In this document: positions 1 to 11,389 of the stretch, piece by piece
Layout of the letters: each line of letters begins with the position of its first letter
How positions within the stretch are numbered: the first letter of the stretch is position 1
NCBI RefSeq assembly: GCF_023159225.1
Contig: NC_063168.1
Coordinates: forward strand, 42,459,562 to 42,523,561
Length of the DNA: 64,000 nucleotides
DNA from: Perognathus longimembris pacificus
Lineage: Eukaryota > Chordata > Mammalia > Rodentia > Heteromyidae
Reading direction: 5' to 3'
Translations under genes and position numbers: made by a program
The notes under the pieces: model-generated
What the model saw: the letters and a program-made list of their open reading frames with translations, nothing else
What the model was told of the DNA's origin: nothing
Databases searched by the model: none

Positions 1-799
1 TTCACTATACTGCCAAAGAAATGTGGCACAAAAATACTAGAGAAATTTATCATAAGTTGTTCAGCAGGAGAGCAGTAAAACTTGTGAAACTGCATGTGCA
101 CAAAGGAATTCATTTTCTGTGTGTGTAATTATCATTATTAAAAGTAGCACTTCTTTGAAGCTCACCATTTTGAACAAACATATGATACAGAAATGTCCAC
201 ATAATTGCCCTTCATCCATGGCTCCTGCTGCCTGTGGCATAAACACTTACATAGCTTCTCGGCAGTTCAGAGTTGGAAATTTGTTCTCAATTAAATGGGA
301 AGCAATTAGAACTTCATTTGTATCATGAGAACTTAAAAGCCTTGCTTCTAGTTTAAAGTAGCTGGATGAGGTGAGAGATTTTATATTTCAGCAGCAGTAC
401 CTAACACTAACATTGGCTGCCATTTTGGATATTGAATTTAATAACAATTTCTTTTTTTCTCCAAGCAGAAAATGTAGCCAACTATGGCATAAGTTATAGG
501 TAATACAAATGTGAATGTACACATGTATGAATACATACAAAGGCAGAGTAGACATTCAGATGGGACTATATAAGGGTTGTCTCTTCAGTTCCTCTTTCTT
601 GCCTTCAGTGCAAGAAATACATGCATTCAAATGCAGGTGCATTATTAAGTACTTTAAAACCACTATTGAGGCATTGGGTTCCCAAGTACATCTTAATCTG
701 AATTTGGTAAGTTTAGTGAGACTTCAAGTATTTATAACAGTACAGACAAGGAAAGAGAAAATATCACACAAAAATTCAAGAAGTAGTTATTACATAGTT
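1..799. other. Gene-free AT-rich flank
   Basis: No gene, splice-framed exon or recognisable repeat is seen. The open frame at 515-820 (101 codons) has no family resemblance and runs into the L1 tail that begins near 800. Confidence 0.6.
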
Positions 800-1170
800 G
801 CTGATATATTTTTAATTTAATTTAATTTTTTGTAATTGTATATAAAGTTAACTCATTTGTCTTTTAATACATTTCAGTAGTTGTACAAAGGAACTGTCAT
901 TCAACAAAGCAGTTTATGAATACAATGTTTCTTGATCAATGTCACTATTTTTTTTTATTTTCCTGCATCTATCCAAACTCCATTTCCCCCTCAGTTCTGT
1001 TTCTTTTGTAGGATATGTGCTGAATTTTATGACTGCATCCTCCCCCTCTCCCCTTCTCCCTTTAGATCTTGGCTCTCTCTCCTTTTTAAAATACCTGCTT
1101 CCTGCTGTTTATTTTTTCGGACTGTGACTTAGCCTTTCTAAGGAATCACATCATTTGAGTTCTCCCTTGA
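800..1170 (-). mobile_element. L1 3'-UTR fragment
   Basis: On the minus strand this is a purine-rich 3'-UTR ending in a segment that reads back as a message tail (gtacaactactgaaatg, then A-rich sequence). The same segment, with the shared 'tgatcaatgtca' and 'caacaaagcagtttatgaat' blocks, recurs at 19775-19900, 14430-14585 (plus strand) and 58250-58430. This identifies a dispersed L1 tail family. The 5' limit is approximate. Confidence 0.7.
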
Positions 1171-1174
1171 ATTG

Positions 1175-1290
1175 TTGGTCATTTTTACAGTCTTACTACA
1201 TAGACCAGGCTGACTTTAAAGTCATAGTCTGCATGTCTCTGCTTCCAAAGTGAGGCAAATACAGGCAAGTGCCACAGTCCTGGCTCAAAA
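1175..1290 (-). repeat. B1-like SINE monomer
   Basis: On the minus strand this has the 7SL-derived B1 layout: a degenerate A/B box start, then a 'ccaggctgactttaaagt' block near 1205 and an inverted sorting segment. It is diverged and has no clear TSD. Confidence 0.6.
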
Positions 1291-1554
1291 AGTATTTTCT
1301 TATTATAGATATAATGTAATATGGGTGTTCACCTTTTCATCTTGCATTGTGATACACTGCTTATAAACTAAATATGATATGTGATGGATATGAAAATAGT
1401 GTTCAACACAATCTTCTCACCTTCATTTTATTGTGAGAAAGTATTAAATGCCATTGATTTGTTGTGAAGGACATAAAACCAGCTCTCCAAATGTACTAAT
1501 TTTTGATTCATTGAATGGAAAACTTGTGTTTCTTATAGATTCCTGTGAAATGCT

Positions 1555-2061
1555 TGAGTTCGGATCCCCCGAAAGACCTCCAGAGACCAAGACCAATGCA
1601 CGCAGCAAAAAGGGCATTTATTTCCAGCTAGCTCGGTCCTCAGAGCACTCAGCACACTGGTGACGCTAAGAGGCCCTGAGCTTAGGGATTCCACCTGTTT
1701 TATACATTCTTTGGGGAAGGCAGGGACTTAGCATACATCATAGCATCTTTCAACAAATCAACACAGACCACGGGACAATTAGCAAGGGGGATGTGTGTAC
1801 AGCTTCAGGGTTTTGATTAGATATTGGAAATTGCACTCACAGTTGGGTACTGGAAATCCCTCTCACAAATACTGGAAATCCCACTCACAATTAGATACTG
1901 AAAATTCCACTCAAAATTACTGAAAATCACACTCACAGTTGGATATGGTCTTTACCGGGAAGCAAGGGGTGGTGAGTAGGACTTATGGTTATGTCAGTCA
2001 GGTACAGAATGGGGTCTTAGTACAATATGGAGTTACTCTGGTCCTTCATTCTGTCTCTACA
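1555..2061 (-). mobile_element. Solo LTR, betaretrovirus-like (ERV2/ERVK type)
   Basis: On the minus strand it begins TGTAGAGACAG at 2061 and ends GAACTCA at 1555, giving the TG...CA termini of an LTR of 507 bp. A TATA-like block lies at 1697-1710 and a polyadenylation signal (AATAAA on the minus strand) at 1617-1622, followed by a U5 with a 'ggtctctggaggtctt' block typical of rodent ERV2 LTRs. The flanking 6-mers (aatgct before 1555, cctgct after 2061) match at 4 of 6 positions, consistent with an old 6-bp duplication. No internal sequence adjoins it, so it is probably a solo LTR. Confidence 0.75.
1821..1945. repeat. Minisatellite of 22-27 bp units inside the LTR U3
   Basis: Five imperfect copies of a unit like 'tactggaaatcccactca' plus a variable 'caatta/cagttg' tail run head to tail. 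They lie upstream of the TATA-like block of the minus-strand LTR, where retroviral enhancers sit. Unit lengths vary from about 22 to 27 bp. Confidence 0.85.
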
Positions 2062-2559
2062 CCTGCTGTCAGATTTATAGCAATGTTGAACTGGCAAGAC
2101 AGAAATTTTTTAAAGATGAGCATAAAACCAACTGAACATATTTGGTTTTTGATTAGTTCACTATAGCCACAATGGGAAAGCACCATGTGAACTATTGCTA
2201 GCAAATTAGATTTTACTTTAAATATCCCCATGGGCATTTTTAGTGTGCATTGAACAAATTATAAGGATATATTATTTTGTCCAGTGCCACTGTGTGGGCT
2301 ATTTAGGTTCTAATAAAAAAGGAAGATGTTGGATAACAAATTTATTGCTTAAAAAAGAACAATACAGATGCTTGGTTAGTAGTGTCTGAACCTCTACAGA
2401 ATAATCTTTTTGGATGAATTTTATTTATACTGAAAATCAGAGTTCTATGCCAGGGAAAATAATGAACATTTTTTCAGATGAGAAGAAATACAGAGTTCTT
2501 CAGAAACTGAAAATGAAGTGTGATCTTAAAGATGAGTAGACAAAAATTTCATTACAATG
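2062..2559. other. Gene-free spacer
   Basis: AT-rich unique-looking sequence. No gene or confidently named repeat is seen. Confidence 0.5.
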
Positions 2560-3342
2560 GATTTATTTTGTCATAGATGTCTGTTACCATTTCCCTTGCT
2601 CCTCAGCTCCTCCCATTAGCCCCCAGATCCACCCATACCTAATGAGCCACTTCCACTCACCATTAAGACCTACCTATTTCCTCTTTATCCCCAGAGAGAA
2701 GCTGCCACCTGGATAGGGTGCAGCTGCCATGTTGCTCCTTCTCCTGTGGGAGATATGGCCCCACTAATAAACCTCTTTATAAACCTTCTCCTGTCCCTGA
2801 CTATCTCTGCATGGTCCCCTGGGATGGGTAGGACATATCCTTTAAGAGTCCACTTAAAAGACCATGATTTCTGTGGGAACCCTTAAATACAGAGCTTTTA
2901 GGTCGGCCTCAGAGAATTGGAAGGCCATTCTCTGTCCCTAAGAAGACTGAGGTGGCACTCATAGACTATTGCACTTAGCATTACTATGGCCAGTTTCCTC
3001 CCTGGTGATAATCCATTTAGCTCCTGATCTTCACATGACCTTGGAGCTTGCAGGTGGCCTATTCAAATAGGCTGTTTACTGCTCATCTTCATGTCCTATT
3101 TTCAGGAAGTCACTAATCCTAGGACTGTTCCCCCCCCCCCCCCCCACACACACACTGTTGTGCCCAGATCTCTTAAAGATGGCTATCTTGTTTTCAGCAC
3201 ATACATCCCTGTTTGATAATGAATAAAAGGCCCTGCTCATGGGACCCTCTGGATCTGTTGCTGGTCCCCTGGTACCCCCAAACCAATTCAACTGTCTGGT
3301 CTTCATCACAGCTTTGTTCCCGGCCCCGGCGAAACTAGGTTT
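2560..3342 (+). mobile_element. Unclassified LTR-like retroelement remnant
   Basis: GC-richer than its surroundings. It has two plus-strand AATAAA-type signals (about 2766 and 3221), each followed by LTR-like downstream sequence, and a polyC/CA tract at 3130-3155. It may be the remains of one or two old LTRs (MaLR or ERV1). I cannot place termini or a TSD, so the family is open. Confidence 0.35.
3130..3155. repeat. Poly-C / (CA)n tract
   Basis: About 16 C followed by five CA units. Confidence 0.95.
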
Positions 3343-3762
3343 TGTGCCCAAGTCCTCGCAGACCACCAAGAAGACCACCGAGAGCCAGACGTTCCGAAAT
3401 GCAAAAGCAAGGCAAGGCTTTATTAGGCGAGCTGCAGCCCGGACCTCGTCCTACACACCGGTGCAGCGGAGGTTAGGAGGAAGGACACGAGCAAAGTTTT
3501 ACATGGGTATTTAAAGGGAAAAAAACACAAAGTTACATAAACCAGGTGAAGCAGGGTTGTGGTGCGAGGACAAATCTGATTGGCTCGGGGCTAGGGGCTT
3601 CTGAAATTGGTCGGTGGACATTCCAGGGCGGTCAGTGTGACCGGAACGTTCCCAAACTGGTTGGGCCATCTGGGAAATGGGTTTATGACCTATTGGTTTC
3701 AGCATAAACATCCGCACAAACAACTTGATTCCTGGAATCTGTACAATGCCTGGTTAGTTTCA
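3343..3762 (-). mobile_element. ERV1 (gammaretrovirus-like) LTR, same family as provirus A
   Basis: On the minus strand this has a TATA-like TTTAAATA block (3509-3517), then the R/U5 block shared with the LTRs at 44209-44582, 48764-49168 and 52466-52768. The shared parts are 'cctaacctccgctg', AATAAA (minus strand, 3419-3424), 'gccttgccttgcttttgcat' and a terminal 'ggtcttcttggtggt' segment. The U3 part is diverged. The LTR 3' end is at about 3343; the other end is an estimate from a TGAAACTA start. Confidence 0.75.
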
Positions 3763-3902
3763 CCATAAACAAGCTATTTTCTGGGTTTTATGTATGTGTT
3801 GGGTCATTCTTAGCTTAACACAAACAACAAGATGGTTGCTATTCATTTCAAGATGGAGTTGTCCTAGTCCTTCAAAGGTGCTGGTCCTCGGTTTCCATCA
3901 TC
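3763..3902 (+). mobile_element. Probable U5 end of a betaretrovirus-like 5' LTR
   Basis: The sequence ends in 'tttccatca' directly before a tRNA-Lys-type primer binding site, the position where a plus-strand ERV2 5' LTR must end (..CA). The rest of this LTR is not recognisable. The ERV1 LTR lies immediately upstream and may have inserted into it. Confidence 0.45.
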
Positions 3903-3921
3903 TGGCGACCCAACGTGGGGG
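3903..3921 (+). promoter_or_regulatory. Primer binding site, tRNA-Lys(1,2) type
   Basis: Tggcg-a-cccaacgtgggg matches the complement of the tRNA-Lys1,2 3' end with one inserted A. That primer is used by betaretroviruses and HERV-K-like elements. It follows an LTR-like CA end and precedes a gag start by about 200 bp. Confidence 0.75.
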
Positions 3922-4114
3922 CTCAATACTCAACGTGGCACATGACAGGCAGTGGCAAGAACGAAGAAACAGCAAGGATGGTGATCACAGAATTGGAGAC
4001 GTCAGCTGTGGAATACTGAAGAGTTCCTGAAATGCCTGCCAGTACACACTTCAGGACTGCCAGGGTAACCAGTGGGGTTAGCTCAAAGCATAAAGACCAG
4101 GTATTTAGAAGAAG

Positions 4115-5040
4115 ATGGGCACATTGCTGACTAAGTCAGGGGTAAAAGTAAAGAAAAAAGATATGGAGAGATTGGCCTGGTACATAGAAAAGTATGAATG
4201 TCTGCCACCTCCACAAAGGAGGTGCAGCTATGCAGCAATGGAGGGAGATTTTGCAGTCATTTTATGAGGATCAAAGCCTGGGGAAGAAAATCCCACCAAA
4301 AGTTCAGTCTTTATGCAATGTAATTGTAATGGTGCTGGAGTATCATCATCAGGCTCCTCAGCCAGTAAGATATGGGCCTGTGCCGGAAGCTCCTGTACAG
4401 CGAGAGGATGTGGCTAAAAGCTCTGAGTCTTATAACAAAGATCATAAAAATGTAACTAAAATCTTTGAATCTTGTCACAAAGAGCAAAAAGATGTAACCA
4501 AGAGCTCTGGATTTGTGACAAAGAGGTGGAGGATGTGACTGACAGCCTTGAGTTTTGGGGCAAAAGCCAGGAAGATGTGAATGAAGGCTTAAGATCTGGT
4601 AACAAGGGACATGAGAAATGTGAAGCCTGGGAGGGCGATGAAGAGGAGTCTTCTTGTGGTTTCTCCAGGGATGAGACATTTAACAAGACTCAGTCCCCTT
4701 GGTGCCCTCCTGTGCAGCCATCTGGCTGGCGTATAGCTCAACAAGGGGAATTGGAAGCTCACATTAAAATGCCTTTGGTGGAGCCCACTAAATTACAACC
4801 ACTAGGCCAAGAAGAAGGAAAATATCCCCCTAAAGGCCACTTCCATAAACAGCCCATAAGCACCCAGGAGACCACCTCCCCGACACTATGGACATTCTCA
4901 GGGGATTAGCAGAGGCCCAGCATCTAATTCCCCACAAATGGAAAATCTTGGTGGTAACCTGCCAAAAACACAATCAACATCTACAAATTCAAATGTGGTG
5001 GAATGTGGAAGCCTACAACCAAGAATTAATATAAGCTAGG
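4115..5040 (+). pseudogene. Broken gag of a betaretrovirus-like ERV (matrix to start of capsid)
   Basis: Gag is the retroviral structural polyprotein. A frame opens at ATG 4115 with an MG start, the N-myristoylation context of matrix. It runs 50 codons with a basic KVKKKD segment and stops at 4265-4267. Related coding sequence continues in other frames: 4194-4538 (open, contains an MQQWREILQSFYED segment) and 4472-4909 (acidic and Lys-rich, then Pro-rich). After a stop at 4907-4909, capsid-like sequence reads on to about 5032. At least two frameshifts and several stops therefore break it. The element is cut off near 5040; no protease, polymerase, env or 3' LTR follows. Support for ERV2 is the tRNA-Lys-type site upstream and the MG start; no database comparison was possible. 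Confidence 0.65.
4404..4620 (+). repeat. Tandem repeats of about 42-45 bp in the gag remnant
   Basis: The translated units begin (E/K/N)-(D/N)-V-(A/T/N) and contain a Lys-rich end, for example EDVAKSSESYNKDH followed by NVTKIFESCHKEQ. About five units are seen across two reading frames, so the array predates the frameshift near 4500. They lie between matrix and capsid, where betaretroviral gag carries variable small proteins. Confidence 0.65.
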
Positions 5041-6304
5041 TCTGATGGACTTAGGCCACAGGGACCATGTGACTTCCTGCTCTTTACTTGCTAGAACTTG
5101 CTTTCAAATTTTTGAGAAGCATTAGAATAATTGTGTATAGAAACAAAATAATTCTAGACAAAAGTACTCTACTGATAGAATTTACATGTTATGAAAGTTG
5201 TAGACTAAAGAACCAACTTTTAGATAGATAGTACCTAGTAGTATTTCTGCAAAAGAACTATTTGCCCATATCAAATCTTAGGTTATTTTTGGATTGGTTT
5301 CAAAAAATGTGTTTCAGTATTACTATTGAAGGCAATTGTTTAGAAAAGGCCATTAACATGTAGTGAAAATTTATACCATTTCAGATTATTTCTAGAAGTA
5401 AGTTCATTGTAACTCTCTAATAGCAATGCTAAACATTTTTTAATGATTGCTGGTTGGGAGGGCATAAAAATTTAATAGTTTTAAATAAGATAACTGCCTG
5501 AAATTTTTACATAAAATCATAAAATATTTTCAACCAATAAAAGTATAAAAGAATCTTAGTAACTCAATAATCACATTCAGAATAAACAATTTAGATTACT
5601 CTAAAAATATTTTAACATGAAAAAATCCTTAAAACAAACATAAAATATATCTAGGGCAAAGATTCTCTAAAATATATTTAAATAAACTAGAATGTGACTT
5701 CACAAGAAAGGCAGTTAAACTAAAGAGGCTCTTTCAGAATTATAGAATTAAACTACCCATCTTGGAACTCATACTACAAGATATATAGAGTTACATTAAC
5801 TTAATTATTAACCATTAATTTTCTATATTATCTTATTCATATATATGTCTATTCCATTTCCATTCATATGTACTATTGCTTCTATATGATAAAATTGTAT
5901 GGAAAAAAAGAATTGTGTCTCATTTACTTTGTCATTTCCATAAACTATTCTACTTACTTGGTGCATGTCAATCGCAGTTAAAACTAAGATTAATAAGTTA
6001 GTAATATTTTTATGCCATGTAAAATGGATGGTTCTCTAACATGAAAGTTTTTTTGTGAAAATGCGATTTTTGTCTCAAAATAAATATTCATTTATGCAAG
6101 AACCTTTACTTAAGTAATTGATATTCAATAAAGGATGGATTTTATGCATATTTTTAAAGCCACTGGTAATGTATAAAGTATGTAGCATGGAATACATGAG
6201 GACTGAAACTCCTAAAACAAGTGATACAATCATCACTACTTTTATTTATTCTAGCCATGTTGATTAGTTCCTATAATATATCATATCCACTTATATTTTA
6301 AACT
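5041..6304. other. Gene-free AT-rich spacer
   Basis: No gene or recognised repeat is seen, apart from short A/T runs. Confidence 0.5.
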
Positions 6305-6543
6305 TTTTTTTTTCTCGCAGTGGTTGGGCTTGAACTCAGGGCCTGCGTGCTGTCCCTAGCTTTTTGTGCTAAAGTCTAGTACTCTACCACTTTGAGCCAT
6401 GGCTCCAATTCTGGTTTTGGAGTGGTTAATTGGAGATATGAGTCTCACAAGGACTTTTCTGCCCAGGCTGGCTTTGAATCATCATCTTCAGACCTCAGGA
6501 TCCTGAGTAGCTAGGATGGCAGGTGGGAGCCACCAGCACCCAG
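6305..6543 (-). repeat. B1-dID composite SINE
   Basis: On the minus strand a B1-like (7SL-derived) left part ('gctgggtgctggtggct...' to 'ccagcctgggcagaa') is joined to an ID-like right part with a B-box-like 'gttcaagccc'. This order matches the B1-dID dimers described in several rodent families. The poly-T at 6304-6313 is the inverted A tail. Confidence 0.85.
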
Positions 6544-7129
6544 CTGTTACTGTTTTTGTTGTTTTTTGTTTACTTTGCTTTTTTGTTTTTGTTTTAACAA
6601 AATCAATTTCTCTAATCAGAATGTCTGAAATACATCTTCAACTCATAACTTTCTGACAGCAGTCCTGGAGTAATTTCCTTAACTTCTGTGATTCAGTTTT
6701 CTAATTTGAAACAAAAATAGTCACAGTAATACAAAAAGCTATCTTAGAATCATATTGTGAGTGCCTAATAAAAAACACCTCTAAAATACTTAGAAAAATA
6801 CTTAGCCTATATTAAGACATTAATAAGTGTTAGTTATACCAATGAGATCAGTGTTATCTACCATAATGATGTAAATTATTTAAGATCATATTTCTACACT
6901 TATAAAAGCAATGAACATTCAAGTTTTAATGTCTTCTATTTTGAAAGAGTTTACTTTAAGAGAAGAGTGTAGGATGCATATATATAGGCTATTTTTTATG
7001 ATTATGATTATGAAAAACAGGAGATTTTCAAAAGATGCCTTTATATAAAATTTTCAATTGAATTCCTATTTTTGTGTTATATTTTGTAAGTATATAGAGT
7101 AGATATAAGAGCACCATATCACTCTTACC
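6544..7129. other. Gene-free AT-rich spacer
   Basis: Contains a T-rich (TTTTG)n-like stretch at 6550-6598. Nothing coding is seen. Confidence 0.5.
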
Positions 7130-7430
7130 TTCTTTACTTTTGTACATATTTCATCCATCACTAAATTAAACAGAGGTTTGAGTGTGCCGTACATACATTG
7201 TACCTTACTCGAACTCTTTCTTTCACTCTCCTGTATCTCCCCTTCCCACCCTTTCAAACCAAATCAACAAGCTTCACTGCTCCATTTTTATATGTGTACA
7301 AGAAGTATTTTGATATATTCATCTATTTTAAACCTGTCTCTTCGCCCTCCTAGTTCCCATAATTTTCTCCACCCTGACATCATCTATTTTACATTCTTGG
7401 CATGTAGATTTTTTTCATTTTAAAATGCAT
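7130..7430 (-). mobile_element. Possible old L1 3'-UTR fragment
   Basis: A pyrimidine-rich segment (CTTTCACTCTCC, CCCTTCCCACCC) followed by short AT blocks resembles the inverted purine-rich L1 tails elsewhere in the window. No shared terminal block is found, so this is tentative. Confidence 0.3.
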
Positions 7431-8814
7431 TTTATTGAGAAACTATAGTTTATGTAAAGGTAGGTCTCTGTTCGCCCTGAAATAGGACAGTGATATTTGA
7501 TTCACTGTGCTACAAACAATACACACTCACACACAGGGAAGAGAGAGAGAGAGAAAGAGAAGTGTTATAGGGGAAAGGTAAAGGTGAGGGCAAGAGCAAG
7601 AGCAAGAAGCTCTGACCTATGAACATAGGCTAGCGGTACAGACATTGGCATTGTATCCATTGAACAGTGACTTCTAAGAACAAATCTCAGTCCCGTGTCT
7701 TTCACCATATGTGAACGTGGTAAACAATAAAATCAAGGCCTGGCTCAGAGAGATGTACTATCACTATGTCTACTTAAGAGGATATCAGTCCTTAAGAGGT
7801 TTCTATTTCAAAGGCAAGGGTTGAGGTGATGGAATAAGTCAATGATTCACCTGTGTACACATTCAATGAGTTTTTATTCCTACTTCTTTACGTTCCGGGT
7901 GTTAAAAAGCTCAAAGGCTATAAAGTTTGAAATAAATATTCAGAAGCCATCGTATAAGACTAAGATAACCAAACATAACCATATTGTAATGGTTATAAAA
8001 GCTTGTATATACTATCAAAGTGGATGCAAAGTTACTATGACTATAGATTAAATTTCCTTAGAAGCCAATAGTAAGAAACATTATTTCACTGGAACAAGTG
8101 TAATGAGAGGTAGAAGAGTGAGGGTTGTATTCAAATAACCACATGTGCCCAAGCATTCACAGTTGGGCATTTGCTTCTTAATCTGGTCATGTTGGTCTCA
8201 TTGCATCCCTCCTCCTCTCTTGCTACCCTCTCAGTTTGTTTACTCTTCAATGGTTAAAATTCCATATAAACCATACTCCTCTCTATTTTTAAAATGCATA
8301 AAACTCTCTACAAATATCTTCAAACATTTGTTTGTTTTCATTAGATAATTCTTTTCATTCCTATCACTTTCTCAAATTTCAGTTTTGATATCATCTCCCC
8401 TTCCTCTGGAGTCCTTTTTACAAATTCCTTTTCTACAGCAGCTCCCACTCAGGTTTTATGTCCTACAAAACACATCAGTGTTTATCATAAGCTGCTGTTA
8501 GTATATTTAATCTGGTTTTTTATGCATCATCTCTGTTTTAGATCCATCTCCAGTAATAAGGAATATTTATCTCTTCTTCACCATTGTATCCTCATGGTCA
8601 TCAAAATACCTAGCATGAGGAATGTTGAATGAATATTCATTCCATTCACAAAGGGCCTACAGAAACACCTGGAATAATTATGCCTGCCTACAGTTTGTAT
8701 CTGGTTCCATAATTACTAAAAATTTGAAAATAATGTATGACCTCCTTAGATGAGATTTTTTTATTTATGCTCATATTCAAAGAAAATTTATATGCTTTTC
8801 TTAAGGTTCTTTTT
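7431..8814. other. Gene-free spacer with purine tract
   Basis: Holds a GA-rich purine run at about 7538-7612 and a pyrimidine-rich patch at 8190-8450 that may be another eroded L1 tail. No gene is seen. Confidence 0.4.
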
Positions 8815-9345
8815 TTTTCAACTTTTTTGTTGTTTTTCATTCTTCCCCTTTATTGTCAAAGTGAAGTACAGAGGAGTTACAGTTTCATATGTAAGGAAGT
8901 GAGTACATTTCTTGTTCAACTTGTTACCTCCTCCCTCATTTCCCCTCCCTCTTTTTTCCCTTCTCCCCCACCTTGAGCTGTACAGTGGTTTACACCAAAT
9001 GGTTTTGTAAGTATTGCTTTTGGAGTCATTTGTCTTTTTATCCGTTGTCATTCAATTTTGATACTCCCTTTCCCTTCCTTGTTTCTAATACATGTATATA
9101 CAATATCCAGGGTATTCAGAGGAGATACAGTGATAGTGGGGGTACAACCACAGGAAGGGAATACAAGAGAAAAAAAAAGGGTAAAGTTTTACATGGCATG
9201 TTGAAAATAATTATAGCAATGATATAACACTTGTTTCCATAACGTGGAGTTCATTTCACTTAGCATCGTCTTATGTGTTCATAAGGGCATAGCTATTGGG
9301 CTATTGTGATCTTCTGCTATGACTCGCCTAAACATGAACTAATTA
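8815..9345 (-). mobile_element. L1 3'-UTR fragment
   Basis: Minus-strand L1 tail. The terminal block reads on the minus strand as 'tgtaactcctctgtacttca' then 'ctttgacaataaa'. This corresponds to the tail fixed by the insertion at 39704-39828. The inverted purine-rich UTR and a block ending near 'gactcgcctaaac' (about 9321) follow. Confidence 0.75.
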
Positions 9346-10311
9346 TTCCCTTGAGGTTCTTATAATCCTAGTGAAGTCTTCTTTTTCATAGACTTCTGGG
9401 AAAAGGAAACTCATTAGTCATCAATACTAACTGCCCTAAACACATTAGACCATGCAGACAAGCCTATCAGGTGAAGAAAATTCATTGTGAGACTGTTTCT
9501 TCGGCTGGGTATATTTCTGTGTGGACAAGTCATAAGCATGTCTTTCTCATACTTCTCTGGTCATTATTGTTTGTTCTATAAAAGATAGATGGTAGTTCAT
9601 AAGAGTAAAAGAAACAAAAAATTATTGAATCAATGAACCCATGCTTTGCTCAGAAAGGATGAATACTTGATCTTTACAAAAGCTTGAAGAGAGGTGACAA
9701 CTAGAAGATCCTTCTGGGTTAGCATGGAGTAACCAAAAGGACTTTTAAAGAGCAAAAAAAAGTTAATTTTTATTATTTCCAATGATGAAAGAATAACAAA
9801 TGTCAAGAAAAGGAAAATGAGTTTTCCTGTCTACCATCAAGAGGCTGATATATCTTTGTTGTCATACCTGCTCACCCCAGTCCTATGCAGACTCTGCAGC
9901 AAATAGTGCTTAGTTTATGGCCTCTCTCTTTTCCTATTTAAGCCTCCATTTAGAAAGAAGATTTTTGCCCCTAGCTTGCTGGACTCTTGCCCTACATAAG
10001 GATAATTAGATTCCAAACAGAACAGAAACTAATTTGTGGGTTTAATATAATGCTGCTTTTAGGTGGTAATAAAATCCTTTTCTAAGACACTAAGTGCACT
10101 CCATCATTAACATAAATCAGGCAGTTTCCAGTCTCACATCCGAAGAATGATTTTTACTATTTAAACCCCTGGAGATGGCACAATATATACAGCTACCTAG
10201 TAATTCCCTGCTTTAGATTCAGATGATATTTCACACTTCAGTTGAAGTTTAGTATTTTTAGGAATTAGAGGATGTGAGCTGACTTTTTGTTGGTTTGAGA
10301 TTATCATTCTT
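9346..10311. other. Gene-free spacer
   Basis: No gene or confident repeat is seen. Confidence 0.5.
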
Positions 10312-10340
10312 CTGTGTGTGTGTGCATGTGTGTGTGTGTA
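10312..10340. repeat. (TG)n microsatellite
   Basis: A GT run interrupted by one CA. Confidence 0.9.
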
Positions 10341-10545
10341 CATTATTTATACTTGAACTTGGATTTTTCTCTCAAGATTGTTACTCTACAACTTGCGCCA
10401 CATCTCAATTTCTGGCTTTCTTCTGGTTAATTGGACTTAAGAATTTGGGGGATTTTTCTCTCTGGGCTGGGTTTGCATCTTGATGATCAGATCTTGGCCT
10501 ACTGAGAAGCTAGGATTATAGGCATGACTCATTAGCACCAGGCAT
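10341..10545 (-). repeat. B1-dID composite SINE
   Basis: Inverted ID-like part ('cttgaacttgga', 'caagattgttactctacaac') followed by an inverted B1 part ('gggctgggtttgcatcttgatgatcag'). The (TG)n run sits at its inverted tail. Confidence 0.75.
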
Positions 10546-11389
10546 AGTTTGTCCCTTTTGAATTCATCAGGAAGGACAAAAAGAGACACATCTCTGGATT
10601 TTCAGGGATAACTTTATAGTATGAACTACATACCTCATTTAGGCAAAATTAAGTCATATGTTTCTCTACAATTTTAAAGATCAATTTCTAGACTATACAG
10701 TGATCTTGATACAAGTTATCCTTCACAATGTATCCTTCACTGGCATGCTTCACAAAAGATGCAAATTCGAGTGTCTAACAGTGAAAGGAAAGTGTTTTAA
10801 AACATTCAGCAAAGCCATTGATCAGTACTTCCTATGAAATGAATAATGGTAAAAGGTTTCATGGTAGGGAAGATAACTTGTACTCTAAAATGCAAAACCA
10901 GATAAATGGTTCTCTAATGGTTATTCTTATTTTCCAAATCTTTGCTTTCTTTGATGTTTCTTCCCTTTTCCTTTCATTCACTTCCACTGATTTCATTGTA
11001 TTTCCTGGGTTGTAAACCAACGGCTCTATAAACCATAATGGTAAATACATTGGAATTGAATCATAGGTTTTGGAATCACATATCAGAACATTTTTATTCT
11101 TCCTGAAATGGCAATGTACTTTCACAATTTATACGCAGGAAAATTCATATCTCAGATGGAGAGATCATTTGACAGTGATGAGCCCACTGTGAAGTTGTAG
11201 TCATACAAGATCATCGCTTAGAAATAGAGGAATAACACAGTGTGGTTGTGTCTAATGTATTTACTTAAAATGCTGCCTCAGCTCATTTTATCTTAAAACC
11301 TTTTCCATTGTCTAGACAGCATGGTTGCCTATTTTAACTACTTTAGTGAAGGACTACTGAATTCAATTTACTGTATGTATTTCAAGCAC
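10546..11389. other. Gene-free spacer
   Basis: AT-rich. Two overlapping opposite-strand open frames near 10818-11125 have no family features and look like chance. Confidence 0.5.

Noticed and set aside
1821..1945. Regularly spaced repeats considered as a CRISPR-like array
   Set aside because: Units are contiguous without unique spacers, lie in an LTR, and the DNA is rodent.
3239..3514. 91-codon plus-strand frame and its opposite-strand partner
   Set aside because: They span an unclassified LTR-like segment and the inverted ERV1 LTR; no coding signature.
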